A stretch of DNA of 64,000 bases from Archegozetes longisetosus (lineage: Eukaryota; Arthropoda; Arachnida; Sarcoptiformes; Trhypochthoniidae). Of this stretch, positions 45,550 to 56,869 are shown one piece after another. A model generated the notes under the pieces. The model was not told where the DNA came from. It saw only the letters and a program-made list of their open reading frames with translations, and made no database searches. Location of the stretch: NCBI GenBank assembly GCA_018873245.2, contig JAEMBT020000006.1:10729855-10793854 (forward strand), in the 5' to 3' direction. The translations under genes were made by a program, and so were the position numbers. Every line of letters begins with the position of its first letter. Positions within the stretch are counted from its first letter, which is position 1.

Positions 45550-46262
45550 AGTGAAATAAGAAAATGAATATAAGATCTACTCCATTCAATTCCACATTCC
45601 TTTAAGAAATCGAAGAACTTTTTGCTTTCAATTTGACATAATTCTTGAATCCTTATGAGGCTTTGACCGGCTAAAATTCCATATTTAATGGTCTGTTTTC
45701 GATGAAAATTCAGTTCATTACGAATTGAAATAATTACTTCTCTGACTTCTTTTTATTTGTTGAAATTTAGCTTTTCAATCCTTCCAATACTTTGCTTACC
45801 AATAGAAAGACTATTTCTCAACTCTTTCATTAATTGTTTGTGTTTATCTTTCGATCGTTTGTTTGATTTCAGTTTATCACAAACTTCTTCGTTATCTGAT
45901 GCATTAATTTCATCAATGATCTCATCGACTGCTTTAGATAGTTCATCTTTTCTAAAATAATGAACAAATTTTTGAAATAATTACAATTCTTAATGTCTAA
46001 CTTACTTTGGCTTAAAGTTATTAAAATATGTTATGTAAAAGTCATCAATTTTTCCATTTCAATAACTACTTCTAATTTTAGGTATTGCAGTTAAAAGTAT
46101 TATGTAAATTCATCATATCCTCCTATATATAATTTGGTAATTCTATAGTCGGGTCATCTAAAAAATATTTAAGTTTTGAAGTAGAATCAACAAGAAAATA
46201 TTATACCTTCATAATCCATACTAGATCCACAATCGATAAGAGATGATTGAGAAGCCATTTTA
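45550..46262 (-). pseudogene. Decayed ORF with MASQSS start and LAGQSLIRIQELC helix block
   Basis: The minus strand starts MASQSSLIDCGSSMDYEGI (46262 downwards). After broken sequence it reads FRKDELSKAVDEIIDEINAS...RNSLSIGKQSIGRIEKLNFN (about 45,955-45,755), then in shifted frames VREVIISIRNELNFHRKQTI, YGILAGQSLIRIQELCQIES and FLKECGIEWSRSYIHFLI. The last blocks resemble the helical layout (aGxxLxxIKxx...FxxxLKexgI..S.syvyFLI) seen in proteins of mobile or viral-like elements in fungi and arthropods. The frames are broken several times. No function can be assigned. Confidence 0.4.
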
Positions 46263-47220
46263 ACACAAATCTTGATTTTTTATTTACGTTTTTCAAGGTT
46301 TATGGAAGAGAAATACCATTAAGTTTGTTCAGAAATAGTTTAAAAATCATGAATTAAATAGTTAAAAGAATACTATGAATTTTATATCATTATTTAGATC
46401 TTATTTTACACTATATAATACCAAAATTTCAATCAAATCAAATAATCGGCTTTATTGTTATTAATTTTCAAAAATATCAAAATTTTCATTAAATTAGTCT
46501 TAAAATAGTTGTCAAACAACTTTTTAACTGTTTGAATATGCTTTACATTCCTTTTTATGGGATAGTTAGAAGAAAGCATTAGTTATTATTTCTTGTAGAG
46601 TTAATAGAAAGCTTTTATATGTGTACGTGACTTGAATAATTAATTATTTTTAATCAAAAAGGGCCCCTAACTTTGAGAAAAATATAACAATTTATATATC
46701 ATTGTAACGCTTATAACGAGCTGAACTCAACAAAGCTTGAATGAAAGTTATATGATGACCAGTTCCAAAGTTACACTGACCAATATCCATTCATTAATCT
46801 TGACCACAAACCATAATAATATGGGTATCAAAATGAAGGATATTGAAAGACAAATTAAACAAAAAAGAAACCAATTTATAATCCATTTTAGCTTTCAAGA
46901 TTTGATCATTTATGTAATCCTCTATGTCTGTAAAGACTTGTTCTTATTTCGTTTCCACAAATTTCACACTTTTTCTTTCTGTCGTAATAGTATTGGCAAT
47001 TTTTAAAATCATCATAGCTATTCCATGAGTCATTCAAATGTAAATTTGAATAAAGTTATTATAGTATTCTCTTTGTTGCTGTTTTGAGGCAATCATTGTT
47101 TTTTTTGCAAATCTATAGTTATCTTCTCTTGAAAAACAAACAGATAGAGAAATAGAGATAATTATTTGCAGGTATTTATTACACGTAAATCAATATGATT
47201 TGTATAAATGCGAACTAATG
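46263..47220. other. No gene seen
   Basis: AT-rich; a plus-strand open stretch at 46737-47006 has no recognised features beyond chance hydrophobic residues and is not accepted as a gene. Confidence 0.4.
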
Positions 47221-48432
47221 TCAACTAATGCCACATCGGCTCTTATTACGCATATGTTCAATCTTTTCCTTAGTAGCTAAAGTATCGAGATGTTCTTCTC
47301 CCAATTGAAGTTTTCTATTCTCAAGAACTTCCTCAAAACGTTTCAACGCCTCATCGTATTTGCCTTGTTTGTCCATGACTAATGCCACATAATGCAAAGT
47401 AGTTAAAGTATCTGGATGATTTATTCCTAAAATATGTTTTTGTTTCTCATAAATCTCGTTGTAGGTTTGTAATGCATCATCGTATTTGTCTTGTTCGAAC
47501 ATCACCCATGCCATATTATGTAGAGTAATTAAAGTATCTGGATGATCTAGTCCTAAAATGTGTTTCCTCTTCTCATAGACTTCATTGTAGATTTGTGACG
47601 CATCATCGTATTTGCCTTGTTTGTCCTTGACTAATGCCATATCATGAAGAGTAGTTAAAGTATCTGGATGATTTATTCCTAAAATATGTTTTTGTTTCTC
47701 ATAAATCTCTTTGTAGGTTTGTAATGCATCATCGTATTTGTCTTGTTCGAACATCACCCATGCCATATTATGTAGAGTAATTAAAGTATCTGGATGATCT
47801 AGTCCTAAAATGTGTTTCCTCTTCTCATAGACTTCATTGTAGATTTGTGACGCATCATCGTATTTGCCTTGTTTGTCCTTGACTAATGCCATATCATGAA
47901 GAGTAGTTAGAGTATCTGGATGATCCAGTCCTAAAGTTTGTTTCCTTTTCTCAAAAACATCATTGTAGGTTTGCATTGCATCATCGTATCTACCTTGTCT
48001 TTGCATCACAAATGCCATATCGTGTAATGTAGTTAAAGTATATTGATGATTTAGTCCTAAAATGAATTTTCTCTTCTCATAAACTTCATTGTAGGTTTTC
48101 AATGCATCATCGTATCTGCCCTGTCTATGCATTACAAATGCCATATCGTGCAGGGTAGTTAAAATATTTGGATGATTCAGTCCTAAAATGTATTTTCCCT
48201 TCTCATAGGCTTCATTATAGGTTCGTAATGCATCATCGTATCTGCCTTGTCTTTGCATTACAACTGCTATATTGTGCAGAGTGGCATGTTGTTGTTCTAA
48301 TGTTGCCCTCTCCTCACCATTAATATTGAAGATATAAGTGGTTTTATGATTTGAACCAGTGACATTGATGTCACCCTGAACGACGTTGCTTTTACCGATG
48401 ATTCCAGTAGTCTTACTAGTGCCACTTTCCAT
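47221..48432 (-). CDS. Kinesin-light-chain-like tetratricopeptide repeat protein
   Basis: Intact 403-residue single-exon ORF. After an N-terminal 50-residue segment (IIGKSNVVQGDINVTGSNHK) come eight 42-residue TPR units of the kinesin light chain/nephrocystin-3 kind. Each reads like TLHDMAFVMQRQGRYDDA followed by TYNEVYEKRK and ILGLNHPDTL. Repeats 4-5 and 6-7 are almost identical, showing a recent 252-bp internal duplication (47400-47651 versus 47652-47903). TPRs bind protein partners; no enzymatic domain is attached. Such intronless KLC-type TPR genes form expanded, often transposon-associated families in arthropods and are also common in bacteria, so transfer cannot be excluded. The GxxNVVQGDINVTG N-terminus resembles that of bacterial TPR or NTPase-associated proteins. 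Its role is unknown. Confidence 0.8.
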   Translation of the reverse strand: MESGTSKTTGIIGKSNVVQGDINVTGSNHKTTYIFNINGEERATLEQQHATLHNIAVVMQRQGRYDDALRTYNEAYEKGKYILGLNHPNILTTLHDMAFVMHRQGRYDDALKTYNEVYEKRKFILGLNHQYTLTTLHDMAFVMQRQGRYDDAMQTYNDVFEKRKQTLGLDHPDTLTTLHDMALVKDKQGKYDDASQIYNEVYEKRKHILGLDHPDTLITLHNMAWVMFEQDKYDDALQTYKEIYEKQKHILGINHPDTLTTLHDMALVKDKQGKYDDASQIYNEVYEKRKHILGLDHPDTLITLHNMAWVMFEQDKYDDALQTYNEIYEKQKHILGINHPDTLTTLHYVALVMDKQGKYDEALKRFEEVLENRKLQLGEEHLDTLATKEKIEHMRNKSRCGIS

Positions 48433-48769
48433 ATTAGTAAGAATATTGTCACTTTTTCAATTGCTGATGCTTCTTCGTTCAGCTTACAAACTATTATCAA
48501 TTCATTTTAAGGAAAGACAGAGACCTCTAGAGTTTTAGGTGTTCACGGGAAAAAGTTGACTTTAGCCCTTTTAAAATGTTGAGTCATATCATTGAGTCAA
48601 ATATGCTATTAAAATGGTACAAATCTTCGAAAATAACTACATTTTGTATACAAACAACACTATCAATACATCAATTGTGCAAATTTTAATTGAATTAAAT
48701 TTGATTTTATCTGTGATTTAATTAAATTAAGTGATTTTAATTGTAATAATGACAAAGTGATAAAAAACA

Positions 48770-49460
48770 ATACAATAAAGGAAATAAACCAGGAAAACGA
48801 TATTATATCTCATCTCAACTAAAAAGAGTAGTTTTTAATAGATATTATGATTTGATTAAACTGCCGAAAAAAGCAAAGTGATATAATTTGCAATGTAATT
48901 AAGTTGACAGGAATTTCACGAGAATCTGTTTATAAAATCTTAAGAAATGGATGTATTTCACCGAAAATTGGATCAAAACAAAACTTTTGCCTAAACTGTC
49001 CCCCAATTCGGTTGTAATTTACGACAACGCAAAAGCACACTCTGTGCAGTACAATAAACCCCCAGTAAAGAGTTCGGCCATTAAAATAATTAAAAATTGA
49101 TTATTAATCAATAATATTGATTATAATCAAAGTGCAAAAAACAGCAATTATTAAAAGTTGTTAAAGTAAACACTTTTAATAATTATTATAATGTGGATGA
49201 CATGATTTATAATGCAGGTCATATCCCTCTTCGTCTTCCTCCCTATCACTGTATACCAAACCCAATAGAACTAGTCCAGGCTCAGTTCAAGAAAATAATT
49301 TCTAAACATAACTTCAACAACAATACCATTTAGTTTAAAAATCTAATTTCTAGTGCTTTCGAAAAAATTGATTCAACTTTTTAGCAAAGTTGTGTTAGAC
49401 ATGTGAAAATTGAATCTGAATTTTGGATTAATGATAAAATTGCTGAGTCATATTCTTAAT
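48770..49460 (+). mobile_element. Tc1/mariner-superfamily transposase relic
   Basis: Two catalytic regions are still readable on the plus strand: LSPNSVVIYDNAKAHS (second Asp, near 48,998-49,045) and GHIPLRLPPYHCIPNPIELV (final Glu, near 49,215-49,275), followed by HVKIESEFWINDKIAESYS at the C-terminus. Several stops and a roughly 100-bp disordered insert separate them, and the helix-turn-helix region is barely visible, so it is long dead. Terminal repeats were not found. Confidence 0.75.
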
Positions 49461-50780
49461 GAACACAACTATTGTAAAAACCTTTTACCTTAAATAAATT
49501 CAATTAAAAATTTTGGTTGCATATAAGAACGTTGCCTGTAATTATCGGCTGAAAGTATACACTTTTTATTGGTTAAAGTTTTTTGCCCGTGAACTCCTAA
49601 ATATAGAGATCTCCGTCTTTCTTTGAAATGAATTGATAATAATTATGATTTGATTAGTGATGCACCCTTATTTTAAATTAAGGATAATTCACTATATGAA
49701 TTACATTAGTATTTAAACGTTTGTAGAAATTATTCACCTGTTTACCTCATTTGTTGTTCACTCAAACTTTCATAAAACTCACAAAATATGACCATCCTTT
49801 GAGTTAAATATTTTCATTCTATTTCACATAGAATAATTCAACATGATTTGGAATTACAAATGCACATCACACTGTGGCAAATTAATGAAAAAAACACAAT
49901 AACTGTTTATATATGGTGGAAATATGTTTGCATCATAATCCAATTGTGTTCGGCATTAACAAAAGTATTTCATAACAAAATCACTTTAGGAATATTGGTA
50001 GTCTCTAACAATCAAATGATAATGATCAATACTTTCTTATTCAATGATGTTTTTCAAATGTTGAGGAAAGAGCGTGGATGAGAACATTTGAAAAGTGTAA
50101 CAGATTATATTAGGTGAACAAAATAGAGACAATGCAGAATGACGCACATGAGACAAGTACAGGGACGCAACAAGGAGAGCAGCGTCATGAAAATATCAAA
50201 GCATCAGTTACACTTTCAAGAATGCAATAATTCACTATAAGAAGCAATTTAAAACATTTAAAATATGGCGAAAAAAGAAACCACCATCAATAACGATTAC
50301 CTGAAACTCTTATAAGTTAACCGCACATTTCATAGAAATGGAATGGTTCATAAATCAAAACATGTATCACATAAAAAGGAATTAACACAAATTGATAACA
50401 CGTTGAGTGGGGAAGAACAACTGAAAAGCAATTAAAGTGAGCAAACGAGATATAGAAGATAAAGACGCAATACTTTATTTAATGCTTTCAAAAGGTGGTA
50501 CAGGTTGACTTTCGCTATAAGCAAACTCAATAGAGCCCAATATTAGTTTGCTTATATTAACAATTTTAACATGATGTCTAATAAAGAGTGTATAGAGAAG
50601 GGAGTTGCTTATAAACGAAGTTTTCTTATTACCGGCTTGCCAGTAACAAATGTCAACCTGTAGTAGGTCCCATTTGGAATAAAAATTCTTGTGCCTAAAT
50701 CACCGCAGATTTTGATGATGAGACAACTTGCCAACATTCGCACTCTATTTGGTTGATTGCCAAACACTGCCAAATGCTTC
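49461..50780. other. No gene seen
   Basis: AT-rich sequence with chance open frames only (for example plus-strand 49848-50081, which lacks any recognisable feature). No terminal repeats or RNA genes noticed. Confidence 0.4.
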
Positions 50781-50786
50781 AAAATG

Positions 50787-51540
50787 AATCTTTATTAAAA
50801 GGTATCCAAACTTTGGAATTATTTCCATATTTTATTAAGAACCTTTGATTCTCTAGACTCCGTTTATAAAATTTGTCACATTTACCTTTTCTCAATTTAT
50901 TGAGAGATTTTACACCACAAATTTCACATTTATTCATTTTTATTTAGGTTTTTATTGATAATTCATCCTAACCTTTTTAGTGATTTTATCTTGAACTTAA
51001 CTGCATTTTTTTGTTTATACAATAAATTTATTGAGTTTTTATGTAAATATTTGAGGTATAAAATGTATGAAAGTATGTTTTAAAAAAGTTAAAATTCTTA
51101 AGATAGAGTTTTAATATTTTCTTGTTTAGACTAGTTAGTTTTTTGAAATTCTTATCATTTAACTCTTTCGAAACTTTCCTACATTTCTTTTTTGATTCAT
51201 CAATAGGTGTTAAAATTAGATGTTTTTGTATGTATTTATAATAATAATTTCTAGTTATGATATTACACATTTTACATTTTATTTTATCTCTTTTATATTC
51301 ATTTTTACAATTCTTACATTTACTTTTATAATTATAGAAATTAGTATTTTCCTGAACTCTCTTACAGCTTATACAAGTTTTATAAGATGAATTTTTTATT
51401 AACTTTGTCATGAAGAATCTGATTCTATATACGAACTTGAGCTTTTTCATGATTAAATTCGCAAGGCTTATGAGAGCTTCGCCCGAATTTGTTAGATTTT
51501 GTTATAATTCTATTACATGGGATACATTTATGTTTCCTTT
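50787..51540 (-). pseudogene. Cluster of Cys-pair finger ORFs, decayed Polinton-like type
   Basis: Three minus-strand pieces carry Cys-x2-Cys fingers. From 51530: KCIPCNRIITKSNKF. In 51450-51028: TCISCKRVQENTNFYNYKSK, CKNCKNEYKRDKIKCKMCN and YYYKYIQKHLIL. At 50937 downwards: MNKCEICGVKSLNKLRKGKC. Spacing (CxxC, 10-14 residues, CxxC, then YxxYIxxHL) resembles the ORF at 40.26 kb, suggesting another copy of the same kind of element. The 140-codon piece is open; the others are short. No function can be assigned. Confidence 0.45.
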
Positions 51541-51792
51541 TTTAAAATATTAGCGATTATTCTTGAAAATTAATCTTTTTTGATGAGAAGTATTTATCCT
51601 AAAACCACTATATTTTATTAATAATTGTTATTAAGAAAACTTGTTATAAACTGGGGTTTATTAGTATTTTTATAGTTTTGATAGAAATATTGACAATTAT
51701 AAAATTCGTACTTCTCGTACTATTCGTAGGCTCAAGAAACGCCATAAATACATTACCTAGACATAAGGTTTTTACTTAATATTAGAAACATT

Positions 51793-53015
51793 GGTTAACC
51801 AGGAAGTTTTGTGGCACTCGACCATAAAAATCGGGTGATGATGCCATTCGATAGTACTTTATGAGACGAGTCCAAAAAGGTCACCACCGTGAGGCTCCGC
51901 CCACCCGATATCGAACCACGCCCATTTTTTATATTATCCACTCCCACTGACTCCACCCCCACAATATGGGTCTCAAAAGAAAGGTCTCAATGAGTAGAGT
52001 CCATTGGTAAAGGTCGCATGATTATAGGATACATACTTCCTGAGAAATAGACTAAAAACACTCCTATATTCTACGACCAATTGAAAATACATCGAAAATT
52101 GACATTGTTGACCAAGATAAAAAGAAGTTTTCCGTACTTCCATAGAGAATCGACCCATCAACCAATTTTGGTGTGAACCTTGAGGGTCAATAGTGAAGCA
52201 AAATGTCTGAAGAAATTTTCAAAAAAGTGCTACGGGAAGCTGACAAAATCGAAAAATGTAAAATCTTTAAACGCTTATAACTCAAAAATGCGCAAACATA
52301 ATTTAATTAAACTTTGCATATTAAGAGATGATAATCAAGAGTATTTAACGATAGAGTGAAACTCTCAGTTAACCCTATATGAGAGAATAATTGAAAAGTT
52401 CAAAAAATTCAGATACTTATTCCAAAATGTTGCCACAAGGGTTCCGACCCGATCTCTTTTATTCTAACAGTAGCACACTATCTAGTATATAATTCCAAAT
52501 AGATTGGGTCGGAACTCTCTTTGCAATACATCGAAAATTGACATGGTTGACTTCGAGATGATTTATGTTGTAATTGTTTTAACATTTGTATATACATAGG
52601 TTGACAAAATTTTTTTTTTAGATCATTCGGACTTTGTTTTTACATACAAAAAATCGGATTAAACATTACCAAACTAGTGGCTTGTCTCAGATTTGGTCAA
52701 CAATGTCAATTTTCGATGTATTGTCAATTGGTCGTAGAATATAGGAGTGTTTTTAGTCTATTTCTCAGGAAGTATGTATCCTATAATCATGCGACCTTTA
52801 CCAATGGACTCTACTCATTGAGACCTTTCTTTTGAGACCCATATTGTGGGGGTGGAGTCAGTGGGAGTGGATAATATAAAAAATGGGCGTGGTTCGATAT
52901 CGGGTGGGCGGAGCCTCACGGTGGTGACCTTTTTGGACTCGTCTCATAAAGTACTATCAAATGGCACCATCACCCGATTTTTATGGTCGAGTGCCACAAA
53001 ACTTCCCGGTTAACC
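51793..53015. mobile_element. Foldback DNA element with about 310-bp terminal inverted repeats
   Basis: The left arm, about 51793-52110, is repeated in reverse at about 52700-53015 with only a few differences. Both ends read GGTTAACC then (A/G)GGAAGTTTTGTGGCACTC. GGTTAACC is itself a palindrome, so it may be the tip of the repeat or an 8-bp target duplication. The roughly 590-bp centre has no ORF, but contains a third copy of the ACATCGAAAATTGACAT motif near 52523. It is non-autonomous; the high arm identity suggests recent activity. Confidence 0.9.
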
Positions 53016-53523
53016 CTATTAATCCATATTAAGTGAGGAATTTCACATAACGCTACGTTATTTCATAATCTTTTCGTCTTTGTCAAGATCTTTTGCAAAA
53101 TAAACATTTTAACGGGGTACTATTTTAGACCAAAGTCCTGTAGGATCTTGGTACTCTCATTTTCTTCAATATTTTTAAAAATTGTTGAAGTCTCATCAAA
53201 ATATATGATCAGAATAATGAGATTCTGATCATTTCAATCGTTTTGAGTTGAAACGATTCCATAAATTTATTTTACGGGAATTTTCTATATACTTGATTAT
53301 TAGGATTTTTTTACAAATGTTCTAGTTATTTGCGGCAAATAAAATTTAAATATTTGAACTCAGCTTAAGTTGTAGTTTATTTATATAGAAAGCTTATATA
53401 GAAAACCTCTGGCCATGTAAAGTCTAGTTCAACAAATAAAACATTATTATTTGCACGATAATATGAAGGGTTCCAAATAATAGCTTGCTAGGAGTCCACA
53501 GCATCAACTATATGAGATAGAGA

Positions 53524-54234
53524 AAAGAGCTTGTCCGCAGACCCATTGAGTGTTGGCCTCCGATCGAGTTCGGGCATGGTGACTGTACCAATACATAGAG
53601 GTGGTCCAGTAAAGTATAATAGCACCTAAATTTTTTCATATTTCATGTGAGAAGGTGTAAAGACCAAGAACTTTAAAAGTTTGTGAGTTTAAAACTAGAA
53701 AACTATTAAACATAGAATCATGAGATTTGGTATGTTGAGTCACAACAATCAAATGTATTCAATAATACAATGAAACTCACGTTTTATCATTTTTAAATGA
53801 GATTTCTAAGGATTGAAAATCTTCAATCGTTAAACTCAACGCTTAACATATAGTCTTCCGAGTAGCTCATTAACGCTTTTGTAGTAGCACATAACCTAGT
53901 ATAATAATATAAAAGTTCAAGTCGGAACACTTTATGTTAAAGGTCGAAAATCGGAGAAAACTTTTTTCAAACGTAAGAGTAATGATTGTATTAGATGAGT
54001 AGATAATAAGCAATGATTTCAGCTGATGTATGACTCATAAGGGTTTACGAAGACGTAGCACGCTTCTCCATATACGGCAATGTTAACGGTTTTTGCCTAC
54101 AACTTTTAAACCTTTGGACCAACTTCAATCTGACCAGCAAAACTTGCTCAGCTCGATGAGAGCTTTCGATTGATATATAACATGATATATATCACAGGAG
54201 CCAACTCCCCATAGAATCTCCGGACAAGCTCTTT
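53524..54234. mobile_element. Non-autonomous DNA element with 18-bp inverted ends
   Basis: The left end AAAGAGCTTGTCCGCAGA (53524-53541) and the complement of the right end (54217-54234) differ at one of 18 positions. The 711-bp interior has no ORF over 60 codons. No clear target duplication flanks it, so the superfamily is undetermined. Confidence 0.6.
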
Positions 54235-55371
54235 GATTTCATATTTATATTCTACTTGAAAAAACACATTAAAAAATTTATTTCAATAATTAATATGAAA
54301 GCCTTGTGCCCAATTACAGCATTGATTCTCTTATAATATTAGTAACATAAGTTATTAGTTTTCTTCTTTAATCCATCATTTCTTTGGATACTGATCCACA
54401 GCTTGCTTTCTGTACATTACTTGAATCTTTGATAATTTCTCGACTCTCTTGTGACAATTTAAAAAGTAGATCACACTTTTGCATTTTCTTCAGCTTTATT
54501 TCAATTGTCTGTCGCCCAATGGGCACTTCTGTTCAATTTGCTCGCAATTCACTTTCGATTAATCGAATAAGCATGTGAATCTTTAGCTTCTCAAAAAGCT
54601 ATGCATTTTATTCAATCAATGAATCTTCGATTATCACTATCATTGATAAGATTAGTCGTGATTTGATAAAATATTTTAAAGGCTTTAATCAATAATAATT
54701 TATTATAAATATTTGATTACTTTTGGTATTTTGCCCAGAAAAGATTTAATACTTTTTCAATTTAAAAATATAGATTTTAATGTGCTTTTTTAAGTAGAAT
54801 CCAAATAAGAAATCAATTTTGCTTTATCTTATAGTTTTGCTCTACATCCCTAGCAAACATTATTTGGGACCCTGTATATTTATTGATTTATTGAACTAAA
54901 AGTACACAAAGTATTCTGCGTTTGACTATCTAACAGCTAGCAACAATTATATAGAGAATAGATCAAGGTCTATTTTTTATTTACATATAAATCCTGTCTC
55001 CTTTGGTGACATTGATTAGGAGTGCTCATTATGTGTGAAATAAGATGTTATTTCAGGTGCTCTATCAATTGATAAACTCCAATATAGTACTTATCTCCAA
55101 AGTTTTACTAATAATAAGTAATTTTTATTGAAATTTTATACCACCTTAATTATGCTGCATATGCACTCTTCATTTTATTATACTTTACAAATTAACAATT
55201 TATCAATAGACGTTTTTTGTGTAGAGTAGAAATATAAAATAATCACAAGATCAGAGTTCACCATTTTCAGTTTGTTAATACTTAAGTTTTTACATAACGC
55301 CGATCGAAAGCTGCTTAAAATATCAAATTAGAATAAACCGGCTCGTCATAAATTTGAAGTAATTTATATAA
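54235..55371. other. No gene seen
   Basis: AT-rich; open frames such as plus-strand 54384-54578 are short and featureless. It must contain the promoter of the downstream small gene, but no element stands out. Confidence 0.4.
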
Positions 55372-55932
55372 ATGGGGTGTTTTCAGTCTAAGGATGAAGA
55401 GCTTTATACTCAGGAAGGACTTGGTGAGTTAATGACAAAATATTTTGAACCGTATGTATTATGATGGCCCGTATATTTGGCTAGGCATTGATAAAAAAAG
55501 CGTAGAGTACTCCTTTTTCGATTTAGCGTTCAGAATCATTGATAACGCGGGCTTTACTGTGAGTCTCAAGATGATTTTCATAAGGCTGTTCGGCAACGAG
55601 ATAAACATGGGAAAATTAATTGGCGTTTGATGAGGCAATTAAATGAAAATTCCTATACTAAAGTAATTAAGTGGACAGAGAAAAAGTTGAAGGACTCATG
55701 CACACAAAATAGCGAGTCGATACCGAGTCGTGAGGCATTGATCAAGCTTAGAGAAGAAGTTGATAAAATTTGCGATCATCGTAAACGTGAATTGAATATT
55801 GGAAGAAATAGAGGAGACGATCGAGATATAATTTCTAAGCATCAATATGCCTTAGATATTTGGGTAGAAATGAACAGTACGATTGATAAACTGTTGACTG
55901 ATCTCAATAATAGCTCATGCACCATTTTGTGA
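55372..55932 (+). CDS. Small protein with N-terminal MGC and C-terminal CaaX box
   Basis: A two-exon model, 55372-55423 and 55571-55932, joins in phase across a 147-bp intron with GTGAGT donor and CTCAAG acceptor, giving 414 nt, 137 residues. It begins MGCFQSKDEELYTQEGL, fitting N-myristoylation at Gly2 with palmitoylation at Cys3, and ends NSSCTIL, a CaaX motif whose final Leu predicts geranylgeranylation. In between is a charged, mostly helical region (AVRQRDKHGKINWRLMRQLN, KLREEVDKICDHRKRELNIG). If real, it would be a membrane-bound small protein. I recognise no family. The reading frame is clean and unlike the AT-rich noise around it. A longer first exon that runs into the intron is possible but hits a stop. 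Confidence 0.5.
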
Positions 55933-56869
55933 ATTCGATATTTAGCAAATTAAATGCTGACAAAGTTCCTGTAGACCCGCATTGTTCGATGTTCTGCAAC
56001 GTGTAAAATAGTTTATGCACAAAATCTGTCGTCTTCTTTTTGGTGACCGGCTCACTAACTATAGTCTGTCCTGGATATATTGAAATGATCAGTGTAGTCA
56101 ATAGCGTTAACGATAAACGTTCACAAGGAAAAGGAATTGTAAAATCCATTCAGAGTGTCACTTTTACTCTTTTATTTCTCGTAAAAAGCTAATTATCTTA
56201 AATAAAATTGAAACGAGCTAACGGGACCCATCTCGTCATCTCTCGACGACCTACGCTCGTTAGAAATATCAAGTCTCAAAATTAAAACATGATTTAACTT
56301 AATTGTAATTAAGATAATTAACTTATTATCAATTTATATGTTTAAAATCGTTAACAAAATTACTATAATTTTCAGATTAGCATTTATGTATATATGTAAG
56401 TTAATTGTATTTACAATAAATATTAATAGTCAAACTGTAATTTAAAAGTATACGTCAATACGTTAAGTATTGACATACTCTTCTATGCAGAGGGAATGAT
56501 TTTGAACAAATATCTTTATGTGTGAAAAGTGACCTTTTCAGTGATCAGTATCTCTGTTGCTCTGAAGGTGTCTCGTGCTTAGTCAAGTACGTACTCTTCG
56601 ACCAATTCCCTTAACAACACTATCAAAGTAGCAAAACGCCGAAATTATTATAATTGCATAAAGTATCAGCTATCTGACATCATCTTCATCAGTCCCGTCA
56701 CAAAATAATCAGTAATAATGGTTTATTTACAGCTTTAACTAATTTTGAGACCACAATTTTTAAACCTGTTTAACAGATCATAATAACTGTTAACAGCCTC
56801 GGAGAGCAACTTAAAATAAAGCCTTAAATGAAATATAATTTTAAGAAGTGAATCCGGGCTAATGGGTCT
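55933..56869. other. No gene seen
   Basis: AT-rich 3' flank of the small CaaX-protein gene, with no supported ORF or repeat. Confidence 0.4.

Noticed and set aside
49848..50081. Plus-strand 77-codon ORF
   Set aside because: Trp/Ile-rich translation typical of AT-rich noise; no domain, signal peptide or splice context.
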